Source of the DNA: Spirochaetaceae bacterium
GTDB lineage: Bacteria > Spirochaetota > Spirochaetia > SZUA-6 > Fen-1364
DNA: 18,125 bases
Assembly (NCBI GenBank): GCA_003141795.1
Contig: PLNO01000143.1
Coordinates: 1 to 18,125, forward strand
Direction: 5' to 3'
Shown here in pieces: positions 1 to 7,171 of the stretch (within the stretch, counting starts at the first letter, position 1; each line of letters starts with the position of its first letter). The position numbers were made by a program, and so were the translations under genes. The notes below the pieces were generated by a model that was given only the letters and a program-made list of their open reading frames with translations, did no database searches and was not told where the DNA came from.

Positions 1-45
1 GAGGGGGCGCGCATACGCGCCAAGAGGGGGCGCGCATACGCGCCA
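1..45. repeat. Tandem pair of 22-base hairpin repeats
   Basis: Two identical 22-base copies lie at 1-22 and 24-45, period 23. Each contains a perfect inverted repeat, GGCGCG, loop CATA, CGCGCC, preceded by a G run. The array may continue to the left of the window. No T-run follows, so it is not a standard intrinsic terminator. It could be a REP-like intergenic repeat or a 3'-end hairpin array of a gene further left. The rest of the stretch up to 107 holds only the promoter described next. Confidence 0.75.
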
Positions 46-72
46 GGGCCACGAGCACGTCTCAGAGCGGAC

Positions 73-101
73 TTGCGCCGGACCGCGGAGATGGCTACTG
101 T
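73..101 (+). promoter_or_regulatory. Sigma70-type promoter of the URO-D-like gene
   Basis: TTGCGC (73-78), a 17-base spacer and TACTGT (96-101). The -10 ends only 6 bases before the ATG at 108, so transcription would start at or next to the start codon. No Shine-Dalgarno is seen before the ATG. The match is moderate, and the call rests on spacing and on the same arrangement at other genes here. Confidence 0.4.
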
Positions 102-107
102 GGGCGC

Positions 108-1145
108 ATGCTCCCCAGAGAACGCGTCGAAGCCGCACTTTCCTACCGGACCCCTGACCGCATAGCGCTGCAGGTGCACCCCTCGCCGGCAGGTCTCCAC
201 GACCATGGCCAGAAGTTGCTCGATCTCATGCGCTCCTGCGACCACGACTTCGGGGACGCTGCGCTGTTCACCATGCCGCAGCCCCCCGCTGCAGAGGAGT
301 TCGACGCCGACGGACGCTACCACGCCATCCGCACCGACGCGTGGGGCACCACCTGGGAGCATCGGATCTACGGCGTGTGGGGGCATCCCATTGAGTGGCC
401 GCTGAACGACCTTGCCGCGCTTTCCACCTGGCACGCGCCGAGTGCGCCGGAGGAATCGGGTCCTGCCTTCGAGCAGGAGAAGGCCGCGGCATGCCTGCAG
501 AGGAAGACCTGGTACCAGGTCGCTGATGTCGGCGCCCTCTTCGAGACTCTCCGGTGGGTGCGAAGGTTCGAGCTCATCCTGATGGATATCGAGGACGATA
601 CGCCCGAGGTGAACAGGATCGCCGACGTCATCAACGGGTATAACGCGTCGCTCGTGACCCACGCGTTGCACCTCGGCGCGGACGCGGTGGCCTTCGGGGA
701 TGACCTCGGCACGCAGAACGCGCTCATGATCTCACCCGATGCGTTTCGGCGTTTCTTCAAGCCGCGCTACGCTGAGCTTTTCTCACCCGCCGTGCGGGCG
801 GGCAGGCGCGTTTTCTTCCACTCGTGCGGTCAGGTCAGCGTGGTGCTGCAGGACCTGCGCGAGGTGGGCGCCGACGCGCTCTGGCCGCAGCTCCCCCTGT
901 ACGATCTGAAGGAGCTCGCCCGCCGTTGCCGGGACCTGGGCATCGCCGTTCAGATCCACCCCGATCGGGGGGAACTCATGCAGCGCGGGACCCCGTCGCG
1001 GGTGCGCGACTCCGTCCGGCGGCTCCTGGACGTCTTCGATACCGCGCACGGCGGTTCATGGCTGTACATCGAGATCGACCCCGGTTTCCCATGGCCCAAT
1101 GTCGAGGCGCTGTTCTCTGTTGCAATGGAAGCGCGACGCCGGTAG
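108..1145 (+). CDS. Uroporphyrinogen decarboxylase (URO-D) family protein
   Basis: A 345-residue protein of normal length for the URO-D superfamily. The N-terminal RERVEAAL...PDRIALQ pattern, the central GDDLGTQNALMISPDAFRRF block and HSCG (238-241, Cys240) are typical of the branch related to the MtaA/CmuA methyltransferases, where His and Cys of such a motif bind zinc and the substrate is a methylated corrinoid or thiol. True heme-pathway HemE enzymes differ in the N-terminal substrate-binding motif, and no other heme gene is nearby, so a methyl-transfer or demethylase role is more likely than heme synthesis. No corrinoid protein lies in the window, so the partner is unknown. It stands alone between the repeat array and a convergent TPR gene 16 bases away. 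The start is the first ATG, placed directly after a promoter. Confidence 0.85.
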   Translation: MLPRERVEAALSYRTPDRIALQVHPSPAGLHDHGQKLLDLMRSCDHDFGDAALFTMPQPPAAEEFDADGRYHAIRTDAWGTTWEHRIYGVWGHPIEWPLNDLAALSTWHAPSAPEESGPAFEQEKAAACLQRKTWYQVADVGALFETLRWVRRFELILMDIEDDTPEVNRIADVINGYNASLVTHALHLGADAVAFGDDLGTQNALMISPDAFRRFFKPRYAELFSPAVRAGRRVFFHSCGQVSVVLQDLREVGADALWPQLPLYDLKELARRCRDLGIAVQIHPDRGELMQRGTPSRVRDSVRRLLDVFDTAHGGSWLYIEIDPGFPWPNVEALFSVAMEARRR

Positions 1146-1161
1146 GAAACCGAAGCGCCGA

Positions 1162-2556
1162 TCAGTTCGCGCTATGCCGCTCGAGCTCCATCCGGGACAG
1201 ACGGGTCTCGATGCCCTGCGGCGAGCCTTTGCCCTGGATCTGCGTCAGGTAGGTGATCCCTGTCCTGTCCATACCGGTGCTGAGATAACTCACGGCAACA
1301 TAGAAGAGCATCGCCGCCTTCACCTGGTCATTGCGCTCCCTGTCGATCCGCGACAGGAGGCTGCCCTCGTTCGAGCGGTCGGTGAGAAACCGTGCGACAT
1401 CACGCTGCCATGAATCGGGGGGCGTCCGGGAGAGCACCGGCTCGAGGAGGGCGGGGACGAGAGTCTGCCGGCCCGCTCTCTGTGCGCAGAGAGCGGCGCA
1501 CAGCGCATACGACGGCTGTTCATCGTCGAACGCGTACGCTTTGAGGAAAGCCCCCCTGGCCTTGTCCCAGTCGCCCGCCTGCCATGCCAGTGCGGCCACG
1601 GGCGCATACGCGTAGCCGTAGTCGGGCTTCAGCGCCACGACCCGGTCCCAATCAGCAAGGGCGGCCTGCGCGTCACCCGTCGAGTCCAGCACCTGGGCGC
1701 GCAGGGCGTAGGTCTCGAACTGATCGGGATCGAGCCTGATCGCCATGGAGAAATCGGCCACAGCCTCTTCGCGCCGAGCCTTCTGGAGGTAGATCCTTCC
1801 CCTGTCGATGTACGACCACGCATACTGGGGGTCGAGACGAATTGCCTCCGTGAGGTCTTCCAGTGCGCCCTGAGAATCCGAGAGGCTGCGGCGTGTGCGC
1901 GCCCTGTCGATGTAGGCGAAAGGGTAGTCCGGCTGCACGGCGATCGCTCTGGTGTACAGGTCCTCTGCCGTGTGCCAGTCCGCGGCAGCGGCTCGGATCG
2001 CCCCCTGGCCCAGGAGAGCGGTGAGATTGGTCGGGGAAAGCTCGAGTGATTTCGCGAAGAGGGGTGCCGCAGCGGTGGGATTCCCGCGAGCCAGCGCGAG
2101 GTCACCGAGCGCCGCGAAGGCATCGGCATGGGCAGGGTCGATGCCGACAACATCACGCAGGAGCGCCTCCTGCGCATCGACATGGCCTTCCAATCCCTCC
2201 ACGAGTGAGAGGTTATAGAGCGCTTCGGTGTTGCGCGGCTCGGCGGCGATCACGAGGTTGAACTCCTCCCGCGCCTCCACGAGCCTGCCGGCGATCATCA
2301 GAAGGCGCGCGTGCAGAACGCGCGTGGCCGAGCTCTGCGGATGCTCCGCGAGTGACTGCTCGTAGCTTTTGAGAGCTTCCTCGGGCCTGCCCGTGGCGAT
2401 TGCGGCGCTCATGCTCTGGTAGGGAACATCGGATGTCGCCTGCGGAGACTTTTCGGCCGAATGCGAAGGGGCGAGACACGCAGTGAGCGTGGCTGCGATG
2501 AGAAGCGTTGCAAGGGCGGCCGCCGCGAGGGCTGTCGCGCGCAATCGACGACGCAT
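1162..2556 (-). CDS. TPR-repeat lipoprotein
   Basis: A 464-residue protein starting with a basic stretch, a hydrophobic core and a lipobox LTAC (24-27, Cys27), so it is probably exported, lipidated and held on a membrane facing the periplasm. From about residue 45 to 400 it is built of tandem 34-residue tetratricopeptide repeats, visible as recurring patterns such as ALxDLTEAIRLDPQYAWSYIDRGRIYL and AVADFSMAIRLDPDQFETYALRAQVL. TPR arrays form superhelical scaffolds for protein contacts; partner and process cannot be read from the sequence. It faces a divergent gene for a membrane-anchored protein, and the two promoters interleave, so the pair may be co-controlled and act together in the envelope. 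No clear Shine-Dalgarno precedes the ATG. Confidence 0.85.
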   Translation of the reverse strand: MRRRLRATALAAAALATLLIAATLTACLAPSHSAEKSPQATSDVPYQSMSAAIATGRPEEALKSYEQSLAEHPQSSATRVLHARLLMIAGRLVEAREEFNLVIAAEPRNTEALYNLSLVEGLEGHVDAQEALLRDVVGIDPAHADAFAALGDLALARGNPTAAAPLFAKSLELSPTNLTALLGQGAIRAAAADWHTAEDLYTRAIAVQPDYPFAYIDRARTRRSLSDSQGALEDLTEAIRLDPQYAWSYIDRGRIYLQKARREEAVADFSMAIRLDPDQFETYALRAQVLDSTGDAQAALADWDRVVALKPDYGYAYAPVAALAWQAGDWDKARGAFLKAYAFDDEQPSYALCAALCAQRAGRQTLVPALLEPVLSRTPPDSWQRDVARFLTDRSNEGSLLSRIDRERNDQVKAAMLFYVAVSYLSTGMDRTGITYLTQIQGKGSPQGIETRLSRMELERHSAN

Positions 2557-2567
2557 GGAACCCGGTA

Positions 2568-2596
2568 TGCATACAGCTCCACGTTGAATCTTTCAA
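2568..2596 (-). promoter_or_regulatory. Promoter of the TPR lipoprotein gene
   Basis: Read on the minus strand: TTGAAA (2596-2591), 17-base spacer, TATGCA (2573-2568). Eleven bases separate the -10 from the ATG at 2556, so the 5' leader would be only a few bases. It interleaves with the opposing promoter at 2584-2612. Confidence 0.5.
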
Positions 2597-2612
2597 GCCC
2601 CCCTGATAAAAT
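2584..2612 (+). promoter_or_regulatory. Promoter of the 606-residue membrane-anchored protein gene
   Basis: TTGAAT (2584-2589), 17-base spacer, TAAAAT (2607-2612). The -10 ends 8 bases before the ATG at 2621, so initiation would fall at the start codon and give a leaderless message. Its -35 lies within the spacer of the opposing promoter, so the two probably exclude each other or share a regulator. Confidence 0.55.
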
Positions 2613-2620
2613 CCTTGGCG

Positions 2621-4441
2621 ATGCAGAAATCCCCGGCACGCTCCCGGCTCGTCCCCGTCGTCTACGGCGGAGTGATTGTTCTTCTCGTCGTCCTCGCCGT
2701 CTTCGCCCGCGGGTTCTCGCAGAACGTGGGTGACGCGCGTGTGGCCGGCCGTTACACGATGTTCCCCCTCTTTTCCTCGCGTGCCCCCCAGCAGGTCACG
2801 GTCTCCTGGAACGGGATCGCGCTGCGCTTCTCCGCCTCCACGACCCCCGCACTGCGCGGCTTCGAATCCGTCGGCGCCGCCGCCGACCTCCTGTTCGACG
2901 GCGACACGCGGCTGCGCCTCGTTGCCGGCAGCGACTCCGGCGGGTCCCTCTTCCTCTCCGCCATGGCGGGGCCTTCGGGAAGCGCGCTCGTCATTCCCTA
3001 TTCCGTCACCGGGATGCTCCAGGAGACGCCGGCCGGTTCCGCGCTTGCCTGGCAGCGGGCAGGAAGGACTTTCCTCCTTACCCTCCCTTCCGGCGCGACA
3101 CTCGATACCCAGGCGCGGACCCTCTCGCTCCCCGCCGGTTCCAATCTGCAGGCCACCCTCGCCCCCGCGGGCGTTTCGGCGACTGCGATGGCCGTGCGCG
3201 CGGCCCCTGCGCGTGCGCCGGCACAGTCCGCATCGCGCATTCCGGATGAGAAATCGATGCCGTCCGCGGAGCAGCTGAAAGCGGCCGTCGCGCTGTTCGC
3301 GGACAAGGCCTATGCGGGGTGGTCGGGGTCGCGCATCTCAGGGCAGCAGTGGACGATGCCGGACGGGACGACGGGCTTCTCTGAGCCGCTCGGGATCGGC
3401 CTCCTGGCGGAATCCATCGCCCGCGGCACATGGCAGCGCTTCTTCCCGTTGTGGTCGGATGCCCTGGCGGCGGCGCAGCAACGCTCCCCACAGGCTCCCC
3501 TGACGTTGGAGAGCAGCACGTACGTCGGTGGCATCCGCGACTTCGCCCGTCTGCGCACGGCCAGCGCTCAGGCGGAAATCGGGAAGGTCAGTGCGCTCGT
3601 CGCCTCCTCGGACAACGCACTGCTTGCCGTTCCCCGGCTCGTCCCCATCGTGGAAGCTCATGGCTCCGCTGATCTGCTGCAGTCCACCGCATCGTTCCTG
3701 TTGTCACGGGACGTTGCCGCGCTTGATCCTGCATCCGCCGTGGGGCTCCTGGAAGGCCTCCTCGACTACGCTGATGCCGGCGCGGCGAACGAGGCGCTCA
3801 CCCGGGAGTTGAAGACTGTCGTGGAGAAGAGCATCCTCCCCAACGTGCGTTCGACCGACAAAGGGGTGTTCTTCGATTCCGGCAAGGATACCGCCGTCGT
3901 GCCCGACAGCGTGCGCTGCGGCGCGCTGCTCATCCGAGCGGGCGCAGTGCTCGATTCTTCGCTCGCTGCGGCGGTCGGCCGGGGACTGGTCGCCTCATCC
4001 CTGGCGCTGGCCGACGAGTCGGGAACGCTCCCTTCCACTCTGAGTGTGGCTTCGGGCCGCGCGGTACCGCGTGACGGAAAGGTCGCCGCCGAGGCAGTCT
4101 ACGCCATTCTCCCCGTCGACCGCTATATCCCCCGAGAGACGCCTCTGTCCCGGCAGATCGCACCAGGGGCGTGGATGGGGACGGCTGCGCGCGTGGTGAG
4201 CGTGGATTCCACGGCCTCAGGCCTCCGCATCGTGCTGGGATTCCCGGTCGGAATCGCCTGCAACACGGTGATTCAGGGGATCAAGGATTTCTCCCAGGTA
4301 CGCCTGCACGGCATCCCGTGGCACACGGATCCCACGTATTTCAAGTATTCCGACGGTTGGGCATTCGATACAGCGACGCACGCCTTCTCTCTGAAAATCA
4401 CCGGACGGGTCGAACAGGAAGAAGTCGACATCCTCTACTGA
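2621..4441 (+). CDS. Unrecognised membrane-anchored protein with large extracytoplasmic part
   Basis: About 606 residues. I do not recognise the family. A short basic N-terminus (QKSPARSR) is followed by one hydrophobic segment, roughly residues 10-29, without a lipobox, so an N-terminal anchor with the rest outside the cytoplasm is likely. About residues 40-185 look beta-rich. An Ala/Pro-rich linker follows (about 185-210). About 210-500 is probably helical, with repeated Ala/Leu-rich helices resembling an alpha-alpha solenoid or barrel. The C-terminal 80 residues are again beta-like. No catalytic motif is evident. The start is ATG 2621; a TTG two codons earlier (2615) is possible but would probably lie upstream of the predicted transcription start. 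It is divergent from the TPR lipoprotein gene and ends 16 bases from the convergent acyltransferase gene. Confidence 0.7.
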   Translation: MQKSPARSRLVPVVYGGVIVLLVVLAVFARGFSQNVGDARVAGRYTMFPLFSSRAPQQVTVSWNGIALRFSASTTPALRGFESVGAAADLLFDGDTRLRLVAGSDSGGSLFLSAMAGPSGSALVIPYSVTGMLQETPAGSALAWQRAGRTFLLTLPSGATLDTQARTLSLPAGSNLQATLAPAGVSATAMAVRAAPARAPAQSASRIPDEKSMPSAEQLKAAVALFADKAYAGWSGSRISGQQWTMPDGTTGFSEPLGIGLLAESIARGTWQRFFPLWSDALAAAQQRSPQAPLTLESSTYVGGIRDFARLRTASAQAEIGKVSALVASSDNALLAVPRLVPIVEAHGSADLLQSTASFLLSRDVAALDPASAVGLLEGLLDYADAGAANEALTRELKTVVEKSILPNVRSTDKGVFFDSGKDTAVVPDSVRCGALLIRAGAVLDSSLAAAVGRGLVASSLALADESGTLPSTLSVASGRAVPRDGKVAAEAVYAILPVDRYIPRETPLSRQIAPGAWMGTAARVVSVDSTASGLRIVLGFPVGIACNTVIQGIKDFSQVRLHGIPWHTDPTYFKYSDGWAFDTATHAFSLKITGRVEQEEVDILY

Positions 4442-4457
4442 CCGGCGGGGGCACCCT

Positions 4458-5162
4458 TCACGCGGAACGCTTCCTGGTGCGCTCCGATCCCTTCTCCAGC
4501 TCCCTGTACAGGCTGTATACGCTCGCTTCCAGCTCGTTCTTCAGCCTCATCTTCTCCGTCGGGAAGGGCGCGCTGGCGTCGAAACTGATCGGTTTCCCGA
4601 TGAGGATCGCACCGACGCTCTTGTTGACGGCGATCGGCAGGAACTTCACCGCCCTGCGCGTCTCTTCATAGTAGAGCTTCGCGACATGGATGAAGCCGGT
4701 GCAGAACTCGCACAGCACGTCGTTCACCTTCTTCGTCGAATCTTCGGCGAAGACGAGGATGTTTTTCCCCTGCTCGAGCAGCGTGAGGCTCTGACGGATC
4801 GTTGCGAGTATCCTCTTGCTCTGGTTGTACACCGGTATGGCGCCGATGTCCTTCATGAGCGCTGCGCAGATGCGACCGATGACCCTCCCCAGCCAGGCGC
4901 TGAGGGGAGGCTTGAAGTGCAGCTCCTGCTCGAGGAACTCCGTCTGGATGCGTCGTGCGGCCGTGGACGCATCGGTGACCTCGTGGGAGACCCATGGGTA
5001 CATCGGGGTCGGCAGGGAGGTGATCACCGACACCGGCCCGAACGAGCCGACATGGTTGGCCACCATGATCACCGGTTCATCCCCCGTGAGATTCGCCGTG
5101 CCGTGAAGGCGGGCATTGAAGAAGAGTCTTCGGAGAGCTTTGTAGAAATAGTGGGAAACCAT
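4458..5162 (-). CDS. PlsC-like lysophospholipid acyltransferase family protein, atypical motif I
   Basis: A 234-residue protein resembling 1-acylglycerol-3-phosphate acyltransferases, which transfer acyl chains to lysophosphatidic acid at the membrane. Motif I appears as ANHVGSFGP (35-43): His37 is present, but the Asp four residues on in HX4D is Gly42. Motif III is degenerate too, with FAEDSTKK in place of the usual FPEGTRS-like stretch. Motif IV is recognisable in the LPIAVN stretch. The Asp of HX4D supports the catalytic His, so activity is uncertain: the protein may use another residue, act on a different acceptor or not be an acyltransferase. GGGGGGAG before the ATG is a good Shine-Dalgarno. 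It has its own promoter and a palindromic operator (5187-5236), separate from the upstream HAAS gene. Confidence 0.7.
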   Translation of the reverse strand: MVSHYFYKALRRLFFNARLHGTANLTGDEPVIMVANHVGSFGPVSVITSLPTPMYPWVSHEVTDASTAARRIQTEFLEQELHFKPPLSAWLGRVIGRICAALMKDIGAIPVYNQSKRILATIRQSLTLLEQGKNILVFAEDSTKKVNDVLCEFCTGFIHVAKLYYEETRRAVKFLPIAVNKSVGAILIGKPISFDASAPFPTEKMRLKNELEASVYSLYRELEKGSERTRKRSA

Positions 5163-5186
5163 TGTCGGACTCCCCCCGTCGCAGTC

Positions 5187-5207
5187 TTACATAGGCTGTC
5201 TATGTAA
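5187..5207. promoter_or_regulatory. Palindromic operator of the acyltransferase-like gene
   Basis: A perfect 8-bp inverted repeat: TTACATAG, five-base spacer, CTATGTAA. It starts directly after the -10 box of the minus-strand promoter, so it covers the predicted transcription start and first transcribed bases, as a repressor site would. A further TACAT half-site overlaps the -10. The size and symmetry suit a TetR-type or similar dimer. No TetR gene lies in the window. Confidence 0.65.
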
Positions 5208-5236
5208 AATGTAGCGCGAGCCGTTTGGAATGTCAA
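5208..5236 (-). promoter_or_regulatory. Near-consensus sigma70 promoter of the acyltransferase-like gene
   Basis: Minus strand: TTGACA (5236-5231), 17-base spacer, TACATT (5213-5208). This is the best -35 match of the promoters listed here. It lies in the 88-bp gap after the HAAS gene, so the acyltransferase gene can be expressed independently. The leader is about 40 bases with a strong Shine-Dalgarno. Confidence 0.65.
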
Positions 5237-5250
5237 CGTCGCGGAGGAGC

Positions 5251-6231
5251 CTATGAGGGAAGCACCTGCTTGGAGCTCTGGTCGTGTCCAAGAACCGCCC
5301 TCAGGAGGAGGGGAATGGTGAGGAAGAGGAAGAGTCCGATCGAAATGCCGAGGAGATGGACGAAACCGATCGATCCCCACAGGCTGCGGGCGACGATCGC
5401 GCTCCCGATGATGCCTACGAGAATGACGGCAGTAACCTTGATGGCGCGAACGCGGACGCGCACGAACGCCGCCGAAGCGATTCCCAGCAGCAAAAAGAAG
5501 ACCGCCATCGCCCCGTCCCACCTGCTGAACCCCGACTCAAGGCTGATGAGCGCCTTGGGCAGGAACCCGGCGAACTGGGTCTCGGTCATTATCCAGAGGA
5601 CGAGCACGGGGATGGGAAGGAGCATGAGGGAAAGAAGGATCCAGTCCCGTCGGGCCACAACGACAGCCATGGATGCGATCAACCAGAGGGTGAAAGCGAA
5701 GAGGAGCGCAAGGGCTGCCAGATGCCAGAATGAGGCGGGCGTGCCGCGCCCGTTGAAGAAGTACGCGACTGTGCTGGCGACAGGGTCCAGCGAGTAATAG
5801 CTCAGGATGAGCAGGGGCAGTACCGCGTAGCTCATCCACGAGTACAGCCAGTTCGGGCTGCCATTGCGCCAGCCCAGGATGGCAATGACGGCGATGGTGG
5901 CGAATACGGCGCCCAGCAGCACCGGCGAGCGCCAGATGTGGGTGGCAAAGAGCGCGGAGACGATGAGGTGGGGCTGGCAGCTGATGAGCGCCTCCGTCCA
6001 GCTCCCCCCGCTGTAGGCCTCGTACATGAGCCGGGCGATGAACCGTGCGTCTCCGAAGGAGGCGAGCGCCGCCCGGGCGGCTTCCTCCTCCTGCATGCCT
6101 TCCTCTTCGAGGTCCGCCACCTTCTCCTGGAAATGGGAGTACAGCTCGTTGATGACGCGCTGCTCCGTCCTCGGATCCAGATGCAGATGGATTCTGACCT
6201 CGTCGAGGTAGCTGCTGATGCCAGCTTGCAT
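5251..6231 (-). CDS. HAAS-domain multi-pass membrane protein, PadR partner
   Basis: A 326-residue protein. Residues 1-75 form a HAAS-type (permease-prefix) domain: helices with the pattern YLDEVRIHL..RTEQRVINELYSHFQEKVADLEEEGMQEEEAARAALASFGDARFIAR cut here into its typical NELYSHFQEK and EEEAARAALASFGD landmarks. The remaining 250 residues contain seven or eight hydrophobic segments. HAAS domains are usually encoded directly after a PadR regulator, as here (12-base gap, AAGGGG Shine-Dalgarno), and are proposed to carry signals between the membrane and PadR. No transporter ATPase is attached. The exact stimulus is unknown. The C-terminal tail is short and polar. Confidence 0.8.
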   Translation of the reverse strand: MQAGISSYLDEVRIHLHLDPRTEQRVINELYSHFQEKVADLEEEGMQEEEAARAALASFGDARFIARLMYEAYSGGSWTEALISCQPHLIVSALFATHIWRSPVLLGAVFATIAVIAILGWRNGSPNWLYSWMSYAVLPLLILSYYSLDPVASTVAYFFNGRGTPASFWHLAALALLFAFTLWLIASMAVVVARRDWILLSLMLLPIPVLVLWIMTETQFAGFLPKALISLESGFSRWDGAMAVFFLLLGIASAAFVRVRVRAIKVTAVILVGIIGSAIVARSLWGSIGFVHLLGISIGLFLFLTIPLLLRAVLGHDQSSKQVLPS

Positions 6232-6243
6232 CGAAAGTGCCCC

Positions 6244-6597
6244 TTATGTCTCTGTGGGCTTCATGACCAGCGCCATGGCGCTTGCAAAGCTCTGCCACAT
6301 CACGAGCTTCTGCTGCAGGAGATCGCGGCCCTTGTCCGTCATGCCGTAATAGCGCCGCTCCTGGCCATTGGGGAGCTTCTTCCACTCCCCCAGGATCAAG
6401 CCTTCGTTTTCCAGTTTTCGAAGCGCGGGATAAACTGTGCCTTCCTTGAAACGGAAATACCCGTCGCTGCGCTCCTCGATCTCCTTGATCAGTCGATAGC
6501 CGTAAGTCTGGCCGTGCTCGTTGATCAAAAAGAGAAGAAGCGAATCGGTATTTCCGCGGAGGAGGTCGGAGTCGTACCCCGGTGAGGTGGCTGCCAT
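6244..6597 (-). CDS. PadR-family transcriptional regulator
   Basis: A 117-residue PadR protein. The N-terminal winged helix is seen as LLLFLINEHGQTYGYRL, then KEGTVYPALRKLENEGLI (recognition helix and following strand), then the wing with RRYYGMTDKGRDLL. A short C-terminal helix (about 90-117) serves for dimerisation, so it belongs to the short PadR subfamily 2. Such proteins repress their own operon and respond to small molecules or to a partner protein. It is the first gene of a two-gene operon with the HAAS membrane protein. AAAGGGA lies seven bases before the ATG, and an imperfect palindrome overlaps the promoter -10. Confidence 0.92.
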   Translation of the reverse strand: MAATSPGYDSDLLRGNTDSLLLFLINEHGQTYGYRLIKEIEERSDGYFRFKEGTVYPALRKLENEGLILGEWKKLPNGQERRYYGMTDKGRDLLQQKLVMWQSFASAMALVMKPTET

Positions 6598-6617
6598 GGG
6601 TGTTCCCTTTCTTGAGT

Positions 6618-6658
6618 CTACAATGAAAATGGTAGCGACCCAGGGAAGCTTCTGTCAA
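6618..6658 (-). promoter_or_regulatory. padR-HAAS promoter with likely PadR operator
   Basis: Minus strand: TTGACA (6658-6653), 18-base spacer, TACCAT (6634-6629). An imperfect inverted repeat CTACAAT, GAAA, ATGGTAG (6618-6635; six of seven pairs match) overlaps the -10, the expected place for autorepression by PadR. The classical PadR half-sites ATGT and ACAT are not present, so the assignment to PadR is an inference from position. Confidence 0.5.
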
Positions 6659-6662
6659 GGTG

Positions 6663-6668
6663 TATACT
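6663..6668 (+). promoter_or_regulatory. -10 element of the small gene at 6676
   Basis: TATACT ends 7 bases before the GTG start codon. I see no convincing -35 at 16-18 bases. The gap to the divergent padR gene is 78 bases, so the two promoters are back to back. No Shine-Dalgarno precedes the GTG. Confidence 0.4.
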
Positions 6669-6675
6669 GCTTTTC

Positions 6676-7152
6676 GTGAAGGCAAAAAAAAAGAAAGCGC
6701 CCGCCGAGCCCGGTCGGGACAGGCTTCTGAAGGAGCTGCGAACGGCGGAAGAGGGGCTCGACGAGCAGGGGTTGCTCTTCCTGCTGCGTCAGGCCCAGGT
6801 CCTCATCTATAACGCCCATGTCGACCGCATCAATGAGACGACGGAAGAGCCTGCGCAGGCGTCTCCCGCCGAGCCCGAGGGCGTCCGTATCGAGAAATCC
6901 GCCGACGGCAAGGCGATCTTCCTCGTCATCGGCAGGACGCGCAAGATCCTCGCCCCGGAGGAGATGCGGCGGCTCGTGCGGATCTGCTATGCGGCGGAGA
7001 CACGCACAGAGGCGCTGCAGCATCTCTTCACCGTGCTGGTCAAGGAGCGCAGGGACATCCTCGCCGATGCGTTCATCGGCTCGCCGGACAACCCGCTTCT
7101 GGGCATGCTTTTCACCACGATCCGCGAAACCTACAAGCTGGAGGACCGATAG
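6676..7152 (+). CDS. Unrecognised small soluble protein
   Basis: A 158-residue protein that I cannot assign. It starts with a Lys/Ala/Pro-rich tail (KAKKKKAPAEPGR), has a helical segment (about 15-45), an acidic linker (about 50-65), a short beta stretch (GVRIEKSADGKAIFLVIG) and then a run of helices to the end. No signal peptide or membrane segment is seen, so it is cytoplasmic. The basic tail could contact nucleic acid, but there is no recognised binding fold. The start is the GTG; there is no earlier in-frame start and no internal ATG before about residue 106. It is divergent from padR and is followed by the 88-bp repeat element, so it is probably monocistronic. Confidence 0.65.
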   Translation: MKAKKKKAPAEPGRDRLLKELRTAEEGLDEQGLLFLLRQAQVLIYNAHVDRINETTEEPAQASPAEPEGVRIEKSADGKAIFLVIGRTRKILAPEEMRRLVRICYAAETRTEALQHLFTVLVKERRDILADAFIGSPDNPLLGMLFTTIRETYKLEDR

Positions 7153-7171
7153 GGGGGAGCCTGATCTCGCA

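Noticed and set aside
1..45. CRISPR array.
   Set aside because: The copies are separated by a single base, so there are no spacers, and no cas gene is nearby.
4442..4457. Terminator between convergent genes.
   Set aside because: The 16-base gap holds no stem-loop or T-run; the same is true of the 16-base gap at 1146-1161.
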